Source of the DNA: Pseudomonas helleri
Lineage (GTDB): Bacteria > Pseudomonadota > Gammaproteobacteria > Pseudomonadales > Pseudomonadaceae
Assembly: GCF_009600315.1 (NCBI RefSeq)
Contig: NZ_WIWC01000015.1
Location: forward strand, 36,991 to 100,990
DNA: 64,000 nt
Direction: 5' to 3'
Numbering within the stretch: the first letter of the stretch is position 1; each line of letters opens with the position of its first letter. Both the position numbers and the translations under genes were made by a program. Shown piece by piece: positions 48,599-59,202 of the stretch. Under the pieces are notes generated by a model that searched no databases, was not told the origin of the DNA, and worked only from the letters and a program-made list of their open reading frames with translations.

Positions 48599-49732
48599 AT
48601 GCCTGATGTAACTCACTCTCCTTTCGCACCTGAACTGACTGCCACCTTTGCGGCCGTGCAGCAGCATTTCCGTCAGGTCATTGTGCCGCTGTGGCAAGGC
48701 CCCGGCTGGAATGCCGAACTGGCATTACCTTACGAGGCGCTCAGCCCCGAGCATCGGCCGCTGCCGCCTCAGCGCTATCGGGCGATGGCCTGCGCCCGTC
48801 AGCTGTATGTGTTTTCCAGCCTCATCGGCGACCCGGCCTTCCCCGCCGCTGCCGAACGCGCGGCAGATTTGTTCCGCTCGCTGCAAAGCCGCTTTCACGA
48901 CGCTGAGCACGGTGGCTGGTTTTACAGCATCGACCCTCAAGGGGCGCCGCTGGATACCCGCAAAGACTTGTACACCCACGCTTTTATCATCTTCGCCTGC
49001 GCCCATTACTGGGCCAGAGTCCGCGAGCCGATAGTCGAGTCAGCACTCAACGCCGCGCTGCAAGTGGTCAACGAGCGCTTTAGCGATGGTCAGGGTCTGT
49101 ACGAAGCCAGCCTCGATCAAGACTGGTCCTCACTCAACAGCGGCCCGCTGCAAAACCCGCTGATGCACTTGGCCGAAGCTTTTCTGGCCACCTTGTCAGT
49201 GCGTGACGATGCCGCCGTGCAAGGCGCCTTGTTGGCGCTGGCAGACGGTATGCAGCTGCGTTTTATCGAACCTGTGCATAACGTGATGCTGGAAAAACCG
49301 CGAGGGTCTGTGGATAACTGGTTTGAGCCGGGGCATCAGTTTGAATGGCTGTATTTGCTGGAATCGTCGCCGTTGTTGCGTCATAGCGCTCTGCACGCGT
49401 CATTGGATCGTGCGTTCGACTTTGCCGAACAGGTGGGGGTCAATCCCCAGAGCGGTGCCGTGTGCGGGATGCTGGCGCCTGATGGCACGCTACGCGATGG
49501 CACACAACGCATCTGGGCCCAGGCTGAATACCTGCGTGCCCTGACCTTGCGGTCCGACAACGTACCGCGCTTGCAACGCCAGTTGCTGGCGTTGCAGCAC
49601 CAGTTTTTGCATGCCGGTGGCTGGTACGAGTGTCGGGATGGCGAGGGCAACGTCAGCCGCGAAGATATGCCGTCGACGACGCCGTATCACCTGGCGACGT
49701 GCTATAGCGGCTTGGCGCAGTTTTTCGGGTAA
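48599..49732 (+). CDS. AGE-family sugar epimerase/isomerase (mannose-isomerase-like)
   Basis: A 377-residue protein of the N-acylglucosamine 2-epimerase family, an alpha/alpha barrel. Typical blocks: RQLYVFSSLIGDPAF (about 66-80), DLYTHAFIIFACAHY (about 122-136, with the conserved His), NPLMHLAEAFLA (about 183-194), the FEPGHQFEWLYLL region (about 240-252, conserved His) and TTPYHLATCYSGL at the C-terminus. It probably interconverts aldose and ketose sugars such as mannose and fructose; the substrate cannot be fixed from sequence. Preceded by a REPIN and followed by a CCCTCACC repeat; it stands alone. Confidence 0.85.
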   Translation: MPDVTHSPFAPELTATFAAVQQHFRQVIVPLWQGPGWNAELALPYEALSPEHRPLPPQRYRAMACARQLYVFSSLIGDPAFPAAAERAADLFRSLQSRFHDAEHGGWFYSIDPQGAPLDTRKDLYTHAFIIFACAHYWARVREPIVESALNAALQVVNERFSDGQGLYEASLDQDWSSLNSGPLQNPLMHLAEAFLATLSVRDDAAVQGALLALADGMQLRFIEPVHNVMLEKPRGSVDNWFEPGHQFEWLYLLESSPLLRHSALHASLDRAFDFAEQVGVNPQSGAVCGMLAPDGTLRDGTQRIWAQAEYLRALTLRSDNVPRLQRQLLALQHQFLHAGGWYECRDGEGNVSREDMPSTTPYHLATCYSGLAQFFG

Positions 49733-49739
49733 TGCAAAA

Positions 49740-49848
49740 CCCTCACCCCAACCCTCTCCCAGAGGGAGAGGGAGCTGATTTGCGGCGTTACACGTATTTG
49801 TTTTTGCTTTAGTCCCCTCTCCCTCTGGGAGAGGGCTAGGGTGAGGGG
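49740..49848. repeat. CCCTCACC palindromic repeat, copy 7
   Basis: Stems CCCTCTCCCAGAGGGAGAGGG and CCCCTCTCCCTCTGGGAGAGGG, outer arms CCCTCACCCCAACC and GGGCTAGGGTGAGGGG, spacer with GCGTTACACGTATTTG. It fills the gap between two convergent genes. Confidence 0.9.
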
Positions 49849-49856
49849 CTTTCAGC

Positions 49857-50762
49857 TCAAGCAATCCACTTTCGATCTCCGGTAAAGCTGATCGTCAGCC
49901 AACGAGCACTGTCCGCCTTGCCCAACATCCCGGAAATTTCTTCGCGCAGCGCATCCAGCGTCTTGATGCTGGTCAGTGGATAACCCGTCGGCAACACGAT
50001 GTGGATTTCGATAAAACGCGCCCGCCCATGCTTCTGCACATAGGTTTTATAACCTTCAAAGCCATGCCGGGCCGACATCTCTTCCAGCACTTCACGCACC
50101 TTGTCATCGAGCCTGTCCGGCGCAATACCGAGCACATCACGCAAAGCCGGTTTAAGGATTTTGAACGCGGGCGCCAACATGCTCAGCGCCAGCAAGATCA
50201 GAATCGCAGGGTCAACGTAAGCCGCCCACTGTGCATAACCTTGCTGTTTCAACACCAGAGCCGTGACAAAACTTATCAACAGGCCCACCGACAACATGGC
50301 ATCCACCAGCCAACTGATGTTGTCGAACTGAATCAGGGTTGATTTGAGCTTGAGGTTTTTGCGCCGTACCCAGAAGTAGTAGCCAAATTCGATTACGGTA
50401 AACACCGCCGCGTAGGCAATGACCAGCCCCAGCTCAATATCTCGTCCGCCATTGATGATGCCGAACACACCATTGAGAAAGGCATAGATCGCAATCAGTA
50501 ACAGGAAGCTGCCTTCGATCAATAGCACCATCGGCTCAAGGTGCCAGAAGCCAAACTGGAAACGCTGATTGCTTTCCTTGGCGATCAATTGCGCGGTGAT
50601 TAACATCAATACTTTGATAAAGGTCGCGATCAGTGAGAAAAATCCGTCAAACAGGATGGACTCTGATCCCGACATAAAACCCGTCACGATGCCGGCAACG
50701 GCCACCGCGAACATTAAAACAGTCGATTGTTTGAGCAGTTTCTGCTCACCACGGTTACTCAC
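49857..50762 (-). CDS. Cation diffusion facilitator (CDF) family transporter
   Basis: A 301-residue inner-membrane protein with about six hydrophobic segments (about 14-210) and a cytoplasmic C-terminal domain (about 215-301), the CDF layout. The usual metal-site residues are not all recognisable: the TM2 motif reads LFDGFFS rather than a two-Asp motif, and the TM5 site reads SWLVD where HxxxD is usual. Metal export is thus plausible, but the metal is uncertain and the site may be atypical. It starts with GTG 50762, supported by AAGGAG 5 bases upstream. Confidence 0.8.
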   Translation of the reverse strand: MSNRGEQKLLKQSTVLMFAVAVAGIVTGFMSGSESILFDGFFSLIATFIKVLMLITAQLIAKESNQRFQFGFWHLEPMVLLIEGSFLLLIAIYAFLNGVFGIINGGRDIELGLVIAYAAVFTVIEFGYYFWVRRKNLKLKSTLIQFDNISWLVDAMLSVGLLISFVTALVLKQQGYAQWAAYVDPAILILLALSMLAPAFKILKPALRDVLGIAPDRLDDKVREVLEEMSARHGFEGYKTYVQKHGRARFIEIHIVLPTGYPLTSIKTLDALREEISGMLGKADSARWLTISFTGDRKWIA

Positions 50763-50774
50763 ACAAACTCCTTT

Positions 50775-50820
50775 CAGCCCGATTGAGTGCGGCCTCCTCA
50801 GGAGGCCGCGAGTGGGCTGC
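50775..50820 (-). terminator. Long hairpin between the SDR and CDF genes
   Basis: GCGGCCTCC, loop TCA, GGAGGCCGC is a perfect 9-bp stem at 50789-50809. CAGCCC and GGGCTG outside it can extend the structure. There is no T-run on the reverse strand, so it could be a weak terminator for the SDR gene or a processing structure ahead of the CDF ribosome binding site. Confidence 0.45.
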
Positions 50821-50831
50821 CAGGCGCGAGT

Positions 50832-52268
<1,437 letters not shown>

Positions 52269-52297
52269 AAAAAAAAAGCCCCTGAAAAGGGGCTTTT
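52269..52297 (-). terminator. Intrinsic terminator of the liv operon
   Basis: On the reverse strand AAGCCCC, loop TTTTCA, GGGGCTT is followed by a run of T (plus-strand A-run 52269-52277), 10 bases after the livF stop. The forward strand also has GGGGCTTTT, so it may act both ways. Confidence 0.9.
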
Positions 52298-52307
52298 CTA
52301 TCTGCCG

Positions 52308-53024
52308 CTAATGCCCGCCCAAATAGGCGTTACGCACCTCGTCGTTGCTCAACAGCTCCTTACCCGTACCGGTCAAGCGGATCTCGCCGTTGACCATCAC
52401 GTAGGCACGGTCTGAAAGGCGCAGGGCATGGTTGGCATTTTGCTCGACCAGAAAAATTGTCATGCCGGTTTTAGCCAGCTCACGCAGGGTGCCAAAAATC
52501 TGTTTCACCACAATCGGTGCCAACCCCAGACTGGGCTCATCCAGCAGCAACAACTTGGGCCGACTCATTAACGCACGAGCGATAGCGAGCATTTGCTGCT
52601 CGCCACCCGACATGGTCATGGCCCGCTGGGCACGCCGCTCTTTCAACCTGGGAAACAGCTCGAACATACGCTGCATGTCTTCTGTGGCGTATTTGTCGCC
52701 AATGGGGATGGTGCCCATCAACAGATTTTCTTCAACCGTCATGTCCGGGAACACCCGGCGCCCTTCCGGCGATTGAGCAATACCGTGAGAAGCAATGTAA
52801 TGCGAAGACTTCTGAGTGATGTCCACGCCCTGATAGAGGATCTGCCCGCCGCTGGCCCGAGGCTGGCCAAAGATCGACATCAGCAGCGTGGACTTACCCG
52901 CACCGTTGGAGCCGATCAGGCTCACCGTTTCGCCCTCGTCGATGTGCATCGATACCTTTTTCAGGGCCTGAATCGGCCCGTAGTGAACGTCCAGTTCCTT
53001 GAGTTCGAGGATCTTGCCCGTCAT
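52308..53024 (-). CDS. livF: LivF, branched-chain-type amino-acid ABC transporter ATPase
   Basis: A 238-residue ATPase with Walker A GSNGAGKST (about residues 38-46), signature MSGGEQQM (about 138-145) and Walker B LLLLDEPSLGLAP. It pairs with LivG to power import by LivHM. It is the last gene of livKHMGF and is followed by the terminator at 52269-52297. It overlaps livG by 4 bases. The P. aeruginosa cluster at the same genomic place (PA4909-PA4913) is a paralog of braCDEFG, so I use liv names. Confidence 0.93.
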   Translation of the reverse strand: MTGKILELKELDVHYGPIQALKKVSMHIDEGETVSLIGSNGAGKSTLLMSIFGQPRASGGQILYQGVDITQKSSHYIASHGIAQSPEGRRVFPDMTVEENLLMGTIPIGDKYATEDMQRMFELFPRLKERRAQRAMTMSGGEQQMLAIARALMSRPKLLLLDEPSLGLAPIVVKQIFGTLRELAKTGMTIFLVEQNANHALRLSDRAYVMVNGEIRLTGTGKELLSNDEVRNAYLGGH

Positions 53025-53911
53025 ACCAGCTCCTCTTCATCAGCGCCCAGGTAGGCGGCAATCACTTTTGGATCGTTGCGAATGGCATCAGGCCCGCCCT
53101 CGGCGATCACGTTACCGTGGTCAAGCACCACGATGTGGTCGGAAATGCTCATGACCATGCCCATGTCGTGTTCAATCAGCACGACGGTCAAGTCATGCTC
53201 ATCGCGTAAAAGGCGAATCATCCCGCTCAGCGCTTCGGTCTCTTGGGGGTTGAGACCCGCCGCTGGCTCATCCAGACAGATGATTTGCGGGCGGGTGCAC
53301 ATGGCCCGGGCGATCTCCAGTCGCCGTTGCTGGCCGTATGACAACTCACCAGCCAAGCGGTTGGCGCAGTCCACTAAATCCACCACTTCCAGCCAGTAGA
53401 AGGCATGGTCCAGCGCATCGCTTTCGGCCTTGCGGTAGCCTTTGGTATTGAGAATGCCCGCCAGCATGTTGCGGTTGACCCACATGTGCTGCGCCACCAG
53501 CAGGTTTTCCAGCACCGACATTTCCTTGAACAGGCGAATGTTCTGGAACGTGCGCGCTAAGCCCGCCCGATTGACCAAGTGAGTGCCGCCGAACATTTTG
53601 TAATACAGCCGACTGGCAAACGCTCTGGGTGAAACAAAGTCGGTCAAGCGAAACGGTTCGCCCAGCAGCTTGATGACGTTGGTGCGGGTGCCACGGGCAT
53701 TGACTTCAATCCGGCCGCCGCTGGCTTTGTAAAAGCCGGTCAGGCAGTTGAATACCGTGGTTTTACCCGCACCGTTGGGGCCGATCAGGGCAAATATTGA
53801 GTTGCGCTTAACCTTGAGGCTCACATCGCTGAGGGCTTTGATCCCACCAAAGTGCATCATCAATTTATCGACACTCAGCACCACTTCGTCTTGTTTGGCC
53901 AGATCGGTCAT
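53021..53911 (-). CDS. livG: LivG, branched-chain-type amino-acid ABC transporter ATPase
   Basis: A 296-residue ATPase with Walker A GPNGAGKTT (about 43-51), signature LSYGQQRR (about 190-197) and Walker B IICLDEPAAGLNP (about 210-222). The insert between Walker A and signature (VSPRAFASRLYYKMFGGTH) is usual for LivG. It overlaps livF and livM by 4 bases each, so all are translated together. Confidence 0.94.
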   Translation of the reverse strand: MTDLAKQDEVVLSVDKLMMHFGGIKALSDVSLKVKRNSIFALIGPNGAGKTTVFNCLTGFYKASGGRIEVNARGTRTNVIKLLGEPFRLTDFVSPRAFASRLYYKMFGGTHLVNRAGLARTFQNIRLFKEMSVLENLLVAQHMWVNRNMLAGILNTKGYRKAESDALDHAFYWLEVVDLVDCANRLAGELSYGQQRRLEIARAMCTRPQIICLDEPAAGLNPQETEALSGMIRLLRDEHDLTVVLIEHDMGMVMSISDHIVVLDHGNVIAEGGPDAIRNDPKVIAAYLGADEEELV

Positions 53912-55191
53912 GGCGCGACTCCTTTGCGTGGTTTAACCCCGACACGGCTGATGCGAATCAGGCCCCGCGGTCGCCAAATCATCATGAGCACCATCAGCAC
54001 ACCAAACAGCAGCACCCGGTATTCCGCAAAGCTGCGCAGCAACTCCGGGGCTACCGTGAGCACGAAGGCGGCAATCACCACGCCCACCGTCGAACCCATA
54101 CCGCCCAGTACCACAATGGCGAGGATCAGCGCCGATTCAAAAAAGGTGAACGAAGACGGGTTGACGAAGCCTTGATAGCTGGCGAAAAACACACCGGCTA
54201 ACCCTGCAGTCGAGGCGCCAAGGGTGAATGCCGATAGCTTGACCAGCACGTGGTTCAAGCCCATCGACCGGCAGGCAATTTCATCTTCGCGCAGTGCTTC
54301 CCAGGCCCGGCCAATCGGCATGCGGGTCAACCGATGCTTGATGTACAGCACCAGCAACACCACCAAAAACAGCACGATGTAGATAAACAGGAATTTGATA
54401 TTGGGGTTGTAGTCCAGGCCGAAGAACTCATGGAACGGCACGCCGCCCTCTTTGGCCCGGCGGCCAAACTCCAGACCGAAGAACGTCGGTGACGGCACCG
54501 GCATGCCGTTCGGTCCACCGGTAAACGACAGCCAGTTATTGAGCACCAGACGGATGATTTCGCCGAAGCCCAGCGTGACGATGGCCAGGTAGTCGCCATG
54601 CATTCGCAACACCGGAAACCCGAGAATGCACCCCGCCATCGCCGCTGCAATGGCCGCCAGCGGCAGCACCGACCAAAACCCCAGCCCCAGATACTGATAA
54701 CCCAACGCCAGACCGTAGGCACCGATGGCATAGAACGCCACGTAGCCCAAGTCGAGCAGGCCGGCCAAACCGACCACGATGTTCAGCCCAAGGCCGAGCA
54801 ACACGTAGATCAGCCCCAGAATCACCACGGTCAGAATGTATTTGTTAGCGAAAAATGGGAACACGATGGCAATCACGATCAGCAGCGGGATGATCCAGCG
54901 CAGCCGCGATTTGTAGTCCGGTGGCAGCACATGAACACCTGAGCCACTGGATTCAAAACCCTGAAGAATTTTCAGGCCCTTGGGGGTCTGCAAAAACAGG
55001 CTTAAAAGGAAACGCCCCACCATCACAATCGCGACCAGCCAACCGACCCGTGCCGGTTGCAAGTTGAAGCTGTAACCGTCGAGCACCACGCCCACGATAG
55101 GTCCGAACAGAATCAAGGAGATCAACCCGGCAAGGATCGAATCGACAACGCTTTTTTTGATATCAATCGGTTTATTAATGGCTGCAGACAT
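53908..55191 (-). CDS. livM: LivM, branched-chain-type amino-acid ABC permease
   Basis: A 427-residue inner-membrane permease with the extended N-terminus seen in Pseudomonas LivM/BraE and about ten hydrophobic segments. The family block LGLNIVVGLAGLLDLGYVAFYAIGAYG (about residues 135-161, in parts) is present. ATG 55191 has AAGG 7 bases upstream; GTG 55197 is an in-frame alternative that would overlap livH. Confidence 0.93.
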   Translation of the reverse strand: MSAAINKPIDIKKSVVDSILAGLISLILFGPIVGVVLDGYSFNLQPARVGWLVAIVMVGRFLLSLFLQTPKGLKILQGFESSGSGVHVLPPDYKSRLRWIIPLLIVIAIVFPFFANKYILTVVILGLIYVLLGLGLNIVVGLAGLLDLGYVAFYAIGAYGLALGYQYLGLGFWSVLPLAAIAAAMAGCILGFPVLRMHGDYLAIVTLGFGEIIRLVLNNWLSFTGGPNGMPVPSPTFFGLEFGRRAKEGGVPFHEFFGLDYNPNIKFLFIYIVLFLVVLLVLYIKHRLTRMPIGRAWEALREDEIACRSMGLNHVLVKLSAFTLGASTAGLAGVFFASYQGFVNPSSFTFFESALILAIVVLGGMGSTVGVVIAAFVLTVAPELLRSFAEYRVLLFGVLMVLMMIWRPRGLIRISRVGVKPRKGVAP

Positions 55192-55193
55192 AC

Positions 55194-56108
<915 letters not shown>

Positions 56109-56234
56109 AACGCAATCTCACACAGGTGAGCCTTTGCGCACGCCCAGACCTGCCACACCGTCGGCAGACAGTTTTAGCAGGCTGGGACAAGCGCGACTCT
56201 TGGAAAAGATGACAGGTGATGCCGATGCCCCCTA

Positions 56235-56266
56235 CGACTGATCGGCAACCAAATGCCGATCAGTCG
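56235..56266 (-). terminator. Perfect 13-bp hairpin between livK and livH
   Basis: CGACTGATCGGCA, loop of 6, TGCCGATCAGTCG. There is no T-run after it on the reverse strand. Its place directly after the binding-protein gene fits an RNA-stabilising or partial-termination element. Confidence 0.6.
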
Positions 56267-56277
56267 AGGGACTCATC

Positions 56278-57414
56278 TCACTTCTGTTTTTCCAGCTGGT
56301 GATATTTGCCGTCTTTGTCCCACTGGTACACCACGTAGTCAGAGACTTTCAGGTCGCCTTTGCTGTCCCAGGCTTTTTCACCCATCACGGTTTTGACCGG
56401 GTTGGCTTTCAGCCACTTGGCCGCGTCTTCGCCCTTGTTGGACTTGGCGCCGTTGAAGGCGTCGGCCAGCGCTTGCACCGAGGCGTAAGCGTACAAGGTG
56501 TACCCTTCTGGCTCAGTGCCCGCTTTGCGGAAGGCATCCACCACTTCTTTACTTTCTGGCAGCTTGCGCGGGTCGGCACCGAATGTCATGTACACGCCGT
56601 CAACGTATTGCGGGCCGCCTGCGGTGGCCACCAGCTCGTCGGTAACGACGCCATCATCCGACATAAACTTCACGTCTTTGAGGCCCGCCTCACGCAGTTG
56701 GCGTACCAATGGGCCTGCTTCCGGATGCAGGCCGCCAAAGTAGACGACATCTGCACCCTGAGAGCGGATTTTGGTGACCAGCGCGCTGAAGTCTTTTTCA
56801 CCACGGGTCAGGCCTTCCTCAAGAATCGGTTTGACACCACGCTTGGTCAGTTGTGCGCTGGTGGCGTCGGCCAAGCCTTTGCCATAGGTGTCTTTGTCGT
56901 TGATGACGGCCACTTTCTTGCCTTTGAGCACGTCGACAATGTAATCACCGGCCACGATGCCCTGCTGATCGTCACGCCCACACATACGGAACATGGCATT
57001 CAAACCACGCTCGGTCACTTGTGGGTTGGTTGAACCTGGCGTAATTGCGATCACACCGGCTTCGTCGTACACCTCGGACGCTGGAATAGTGTTCGACGAA
57101 CAGAAGTGGCCAACGACCCCGATCACCTTGTCCTGATCCACCAGACGGTTCGCCACAGCAACGGCCTGTTTCGGTTCACAGGCATCATCGCCGGCTACCA
57201 GTACAATCTTCTCCCCGTTTACCCCACCTTTAGCGTTGATGGCATCAGCGGCTGCCTGCGCACCCTTCATGTACTGCTCGCCAAATGCCGCGTTGGCACC
57301 GGTCATCGGGCCCGCCACACCGATTTTCACATCAGCCTGAACAAACGAAGAAACGCCCAGCGCAGCAGCCACTGCGAGAGCCAGAAAACCTTTCTTGTAG
57401 AACATCTGCGACAT
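56278..57414 (-). CDS. livK: LivK-type periplasmic amino-acid-binding protein
   Basis: A 378-residue type I binding protein with signal peptide (cut near SFVQA-DV, about residue 25). Typical blocks: KIGVAGPMTGANAAFGEQ, the disulphide region DDACEPKQAVAVANRL with VVGHFCSSNTIPAS, and VYFGGLHPEAGPLVRQLREAGL. The fold is that of Leu/Ile/Val-binding proteins; the exact amino acid cannot be read off. It is the first gene of livKHMGF. ATG 57414 has AGGAG 9 bases upstream. The next gene upstream is amaA, on the same strand after a 341-base gap. Confidence 0.92.
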   Translation of the reverse strand: MSQMFYKKGFLALAVAAALGVSSFVQADVKIGVAGPMTGANAAFGEQYMKGAQAAADAINAKGGVNGEKIVLVAGDDACEPKQAVAVANRLVDQDKVIGVVGHFCSSNTIPASEVYDEAGVIAITPGSTNPQVTERGLNAMFRMCGRDDQQGIVAGDYIVDVLKGKKVAVINDKDTYGKGLADATSAQLTKRGVKPILEEGLTRGEKDFSALVTKIRSQGADVVYFGGLHPEAGPLVRQLREAGLKDVKFMSDDGVVTDELVATAGGPQYVDGVYMTFGADPRKLPESKEVVDAFRKAGTEPEGYTLYAYASVQALADAFNGAKSNKGEDAAKWLKANPVKTVMGEKAWDSKGDLKVSDYVVYQWDKDGKYHQLEKQK

Positions 57415-57755
57415 GAGGTGGTGCTCCTGAGGTTTTGTTAGATGGCACTTCGACTTCACGTAAAGCGCAGAGCAAGCCGCGTGCCATTGGTTTTTTATTC
57501 TCAAAAAAGCGGTTGTTTCAGGGCTGGGCAGACGCCTTATGTCCCCGTTCATCAGGCGGGCAACTGTCTAAACCGGGGAAAGTAATACCACGCATCGAAG
57601 ATCGGCCTAACCCGCCACATCACCAGTGGCTTCCTGACCGGCCTGAACTTTCCTACGACGTCGTAACCCGTTACGTCACCGAACTGCACACTCTCGGTGC
57701 GTCACTGCTACAAGGCGCACCTTTTTCAGTGAGGGGGTTAAACGAACTATCAGGT
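57415..57755. other. Intergenic region between amaA and livK
   Basis: I see no supported gene here. It should contain the end of the ama transcript and the promoter of the liv operon, both on the reverse strand. No strong terminator stem with a T-run was found. A short palindrome ACGACGTCGT lies near 57655-57666. Confidence 0.5.
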
Positions 57756-59039
57756 TCAGATCACAATCCTTAAACACTGACCGGCGTGATACAGGGAAAA
57801 ACCAGCCTCGTATAAACAGCTGCGCAGGCCCGTGCCAGACAGTGGCCGCATGGGTGTGAAGGGAATCGGCAACTGGCTGGCATCGCCATGGCACAGGTAG
57901 TCGGCAAAGGCTTTGCCGACCACAGTGCCAGTGGTCACGCCGCGCCCGTTGTAACCGGTGACTGCCACTAAACCGGGCGCGGGCTCGAATAAACGCATCA
58001 GGTGATCCGGTGTGAACGCGATACAGCCCGTCCAGGTACAGTCCCACTCCACGCCTTTCAAGTAAGGGAAATAGTGCTGCTGAACGCGATCGGCCCAGGC
58101 TTTGAGAAACCACGCGGGTTTTTGATTGCCATTGCCCAGGCTGCCAAGCAGCAGTCGGCCCTCGGCATCACGGCGAATACTGCTGAGGACTTGCCGGGTG
58201 TCCCACGACCCTTGGCCGCCGGGCAGGATGCGTTTTGCACAGTCATCGGTCAGGGGTTTTGAGGCGACCTGATAGTAATAACCGGGGAAAAAATGACGAC
58301 GCAGATCGGTCCATTCGCCTTCGGTGTAGGCGTTGGAGGCCAATACCACCTGTTCAGCACTCACCGCACCGCGTGAGGTCTGAACAGACCAGCGCTGCCC
58401 CTGACGTTCCAGCCCGGTCACGGCGGAATGATCAAACAGGCGACCGCCAAGCCTAGTGGCAGTGTTGGCCAGCCCTGAGGTGTAGGCCAGAGGGTTAAGG
58501 GTACCCGCACGCCTGTCGAGCAAGGCGGCGGCTATTTTCGACGTGCCGGTGGCCGCTGCGCATGCGGCCCCTGTGAGTAATTCAACGGGAGCACCGCGAC
58601 GCTTCCATTGCTGTTCACGGCTGCGCAAGTCGGCTTCGCCCTTGGCGTTATGGGCCATGTGCAAAGTGCCTTCGCGTCGCAGCTGACAGTCGATGCCGTA
58701 GGTGTCGATCAGACTGAACACCAGCGCCGGGGCGGCCCCGAGCATGCGATTAAGCTGACTGCCGACGGCCTGACCAAAGCCGGCTTCGATGTCATCGGGG
58801 GGTATCCACATCCCGGCGTTCACCAGCCCGACATTGCGACCTGAACCACCATGGCCAGTGCGATGGGCTTCGAGAACGCAGACCGTTTTGCCTTGTTCGA
58901 GCAAATGGATGGCGGCTGACAGACCCGTAATTCCGGCGCCGATGATGCACACATCGACACTGATTTCGCCGTGGAAGGCAGGGGATTGGGGGCGTTGCGG
59001 CGTGAGGGTTTCCCACAGACATTGTTCGCGTAAAGGCAT
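57756..59039 (-). CDS. amaA: AmaA, FAD-dependent L-pipecolate oxidase
   Basis: A 427-residue flavoenzyme of the D-amino-acid-oxidase fold. The FAD-binding GxGxxG is in CIIGAGITGLSAAIHLLEQ (about residues 30-48), followed by GSGRNVGLVNAGMW; the C-terminal FAD region has VTGYNGRGVTTGTVVGKAFAD. With AmaB and AmaR it matches the Pseudomonas amaR-amaAB system: AmaA oxidises L-pipecolate to piperideine-6-carboxylate in D-lysine catabolism. The FAD-oxidase fold alone could also fit a gamma-glutamylputrescine-type enzyme; the gene neighbourhood decides. ATG 59039 has GGAG 7 bases upstream. Confidence 0.85.
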   Translation of the reverse strand: MPLREQCLWETLTPQRPQSPAFHGEISVDVCIIGAGITGLSAAIHLLEQGKTVCVLEAHRTGHGGSGRNVGLVNAGMWIPPDDIEAGFGQAVGSQLNRMLGAAPALVFSLIDTYGIDCQLRREGTLHMAHNAKGEADLRSREQQWKRRGAPVELLTGAACAAATGTSKIAAALLDRRAGTLNPLAYTSGLANTATRLGGRLFDHSAVTGLERQGQRWSVQTSRGAVSAEQVVLASNAYTEGEWTDLRRHFFPGYYYQVASKPLTDDCAKRILPGGQGSWDTRQVLSSIRRDAEGRLLLGSLGNGNQKPAWFLKAWADRVQQHYFPYLKGVEWDCTWTGCIAFTPDHLMRLFEPAPGLVAVTGYNGRGVTTGTVVGKAFADYLCHGDASQLPIPFTPMRPLSGTGLRSCLYEAGFSLYHAGQCLRIVI

Positions 59040-59083
59040 TGCCAAGCTCCAGAAATGAAACCTAACCACGAAAAAATCAAAAG

Positions 59084-59190
59084 CCCCTCACCCTAGCCCT
59101 CTCCCAGAGGGAGAGGGGACTGATTTGCGGTGCTCTTGAAACCGCGTGCGGTCAGCCCCCTCTCCCTCCGGGAGAGGGTTGGGGTGAGGG
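59084..59190. repeat. CCCTCACC palindromic repeat, copy 8
   Basis: Stems CCCTCTCCCAGAGGGAGAGGGG and CCCCTCTCCCTCCGGGAGAGGG, outer arms CCCCTCACCCTAGCC and GGTTGGGGTGAGGG, with a divergent spacer (GATTTGCGGTGCTCTTGAAA). It separates amaB from amaA within their operon. Confidence 0.9.
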
Positions 59191-59202
59191 CAAGGCGTCA
59201 CC

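Noticed and set aside
57435..57773. Forward open frame of 112 codons between amaA and livK
   Set aside because: It overlaps the amaA 3' end and the livK start region, starts without a good ribosome site, and its product has no recognisable features.
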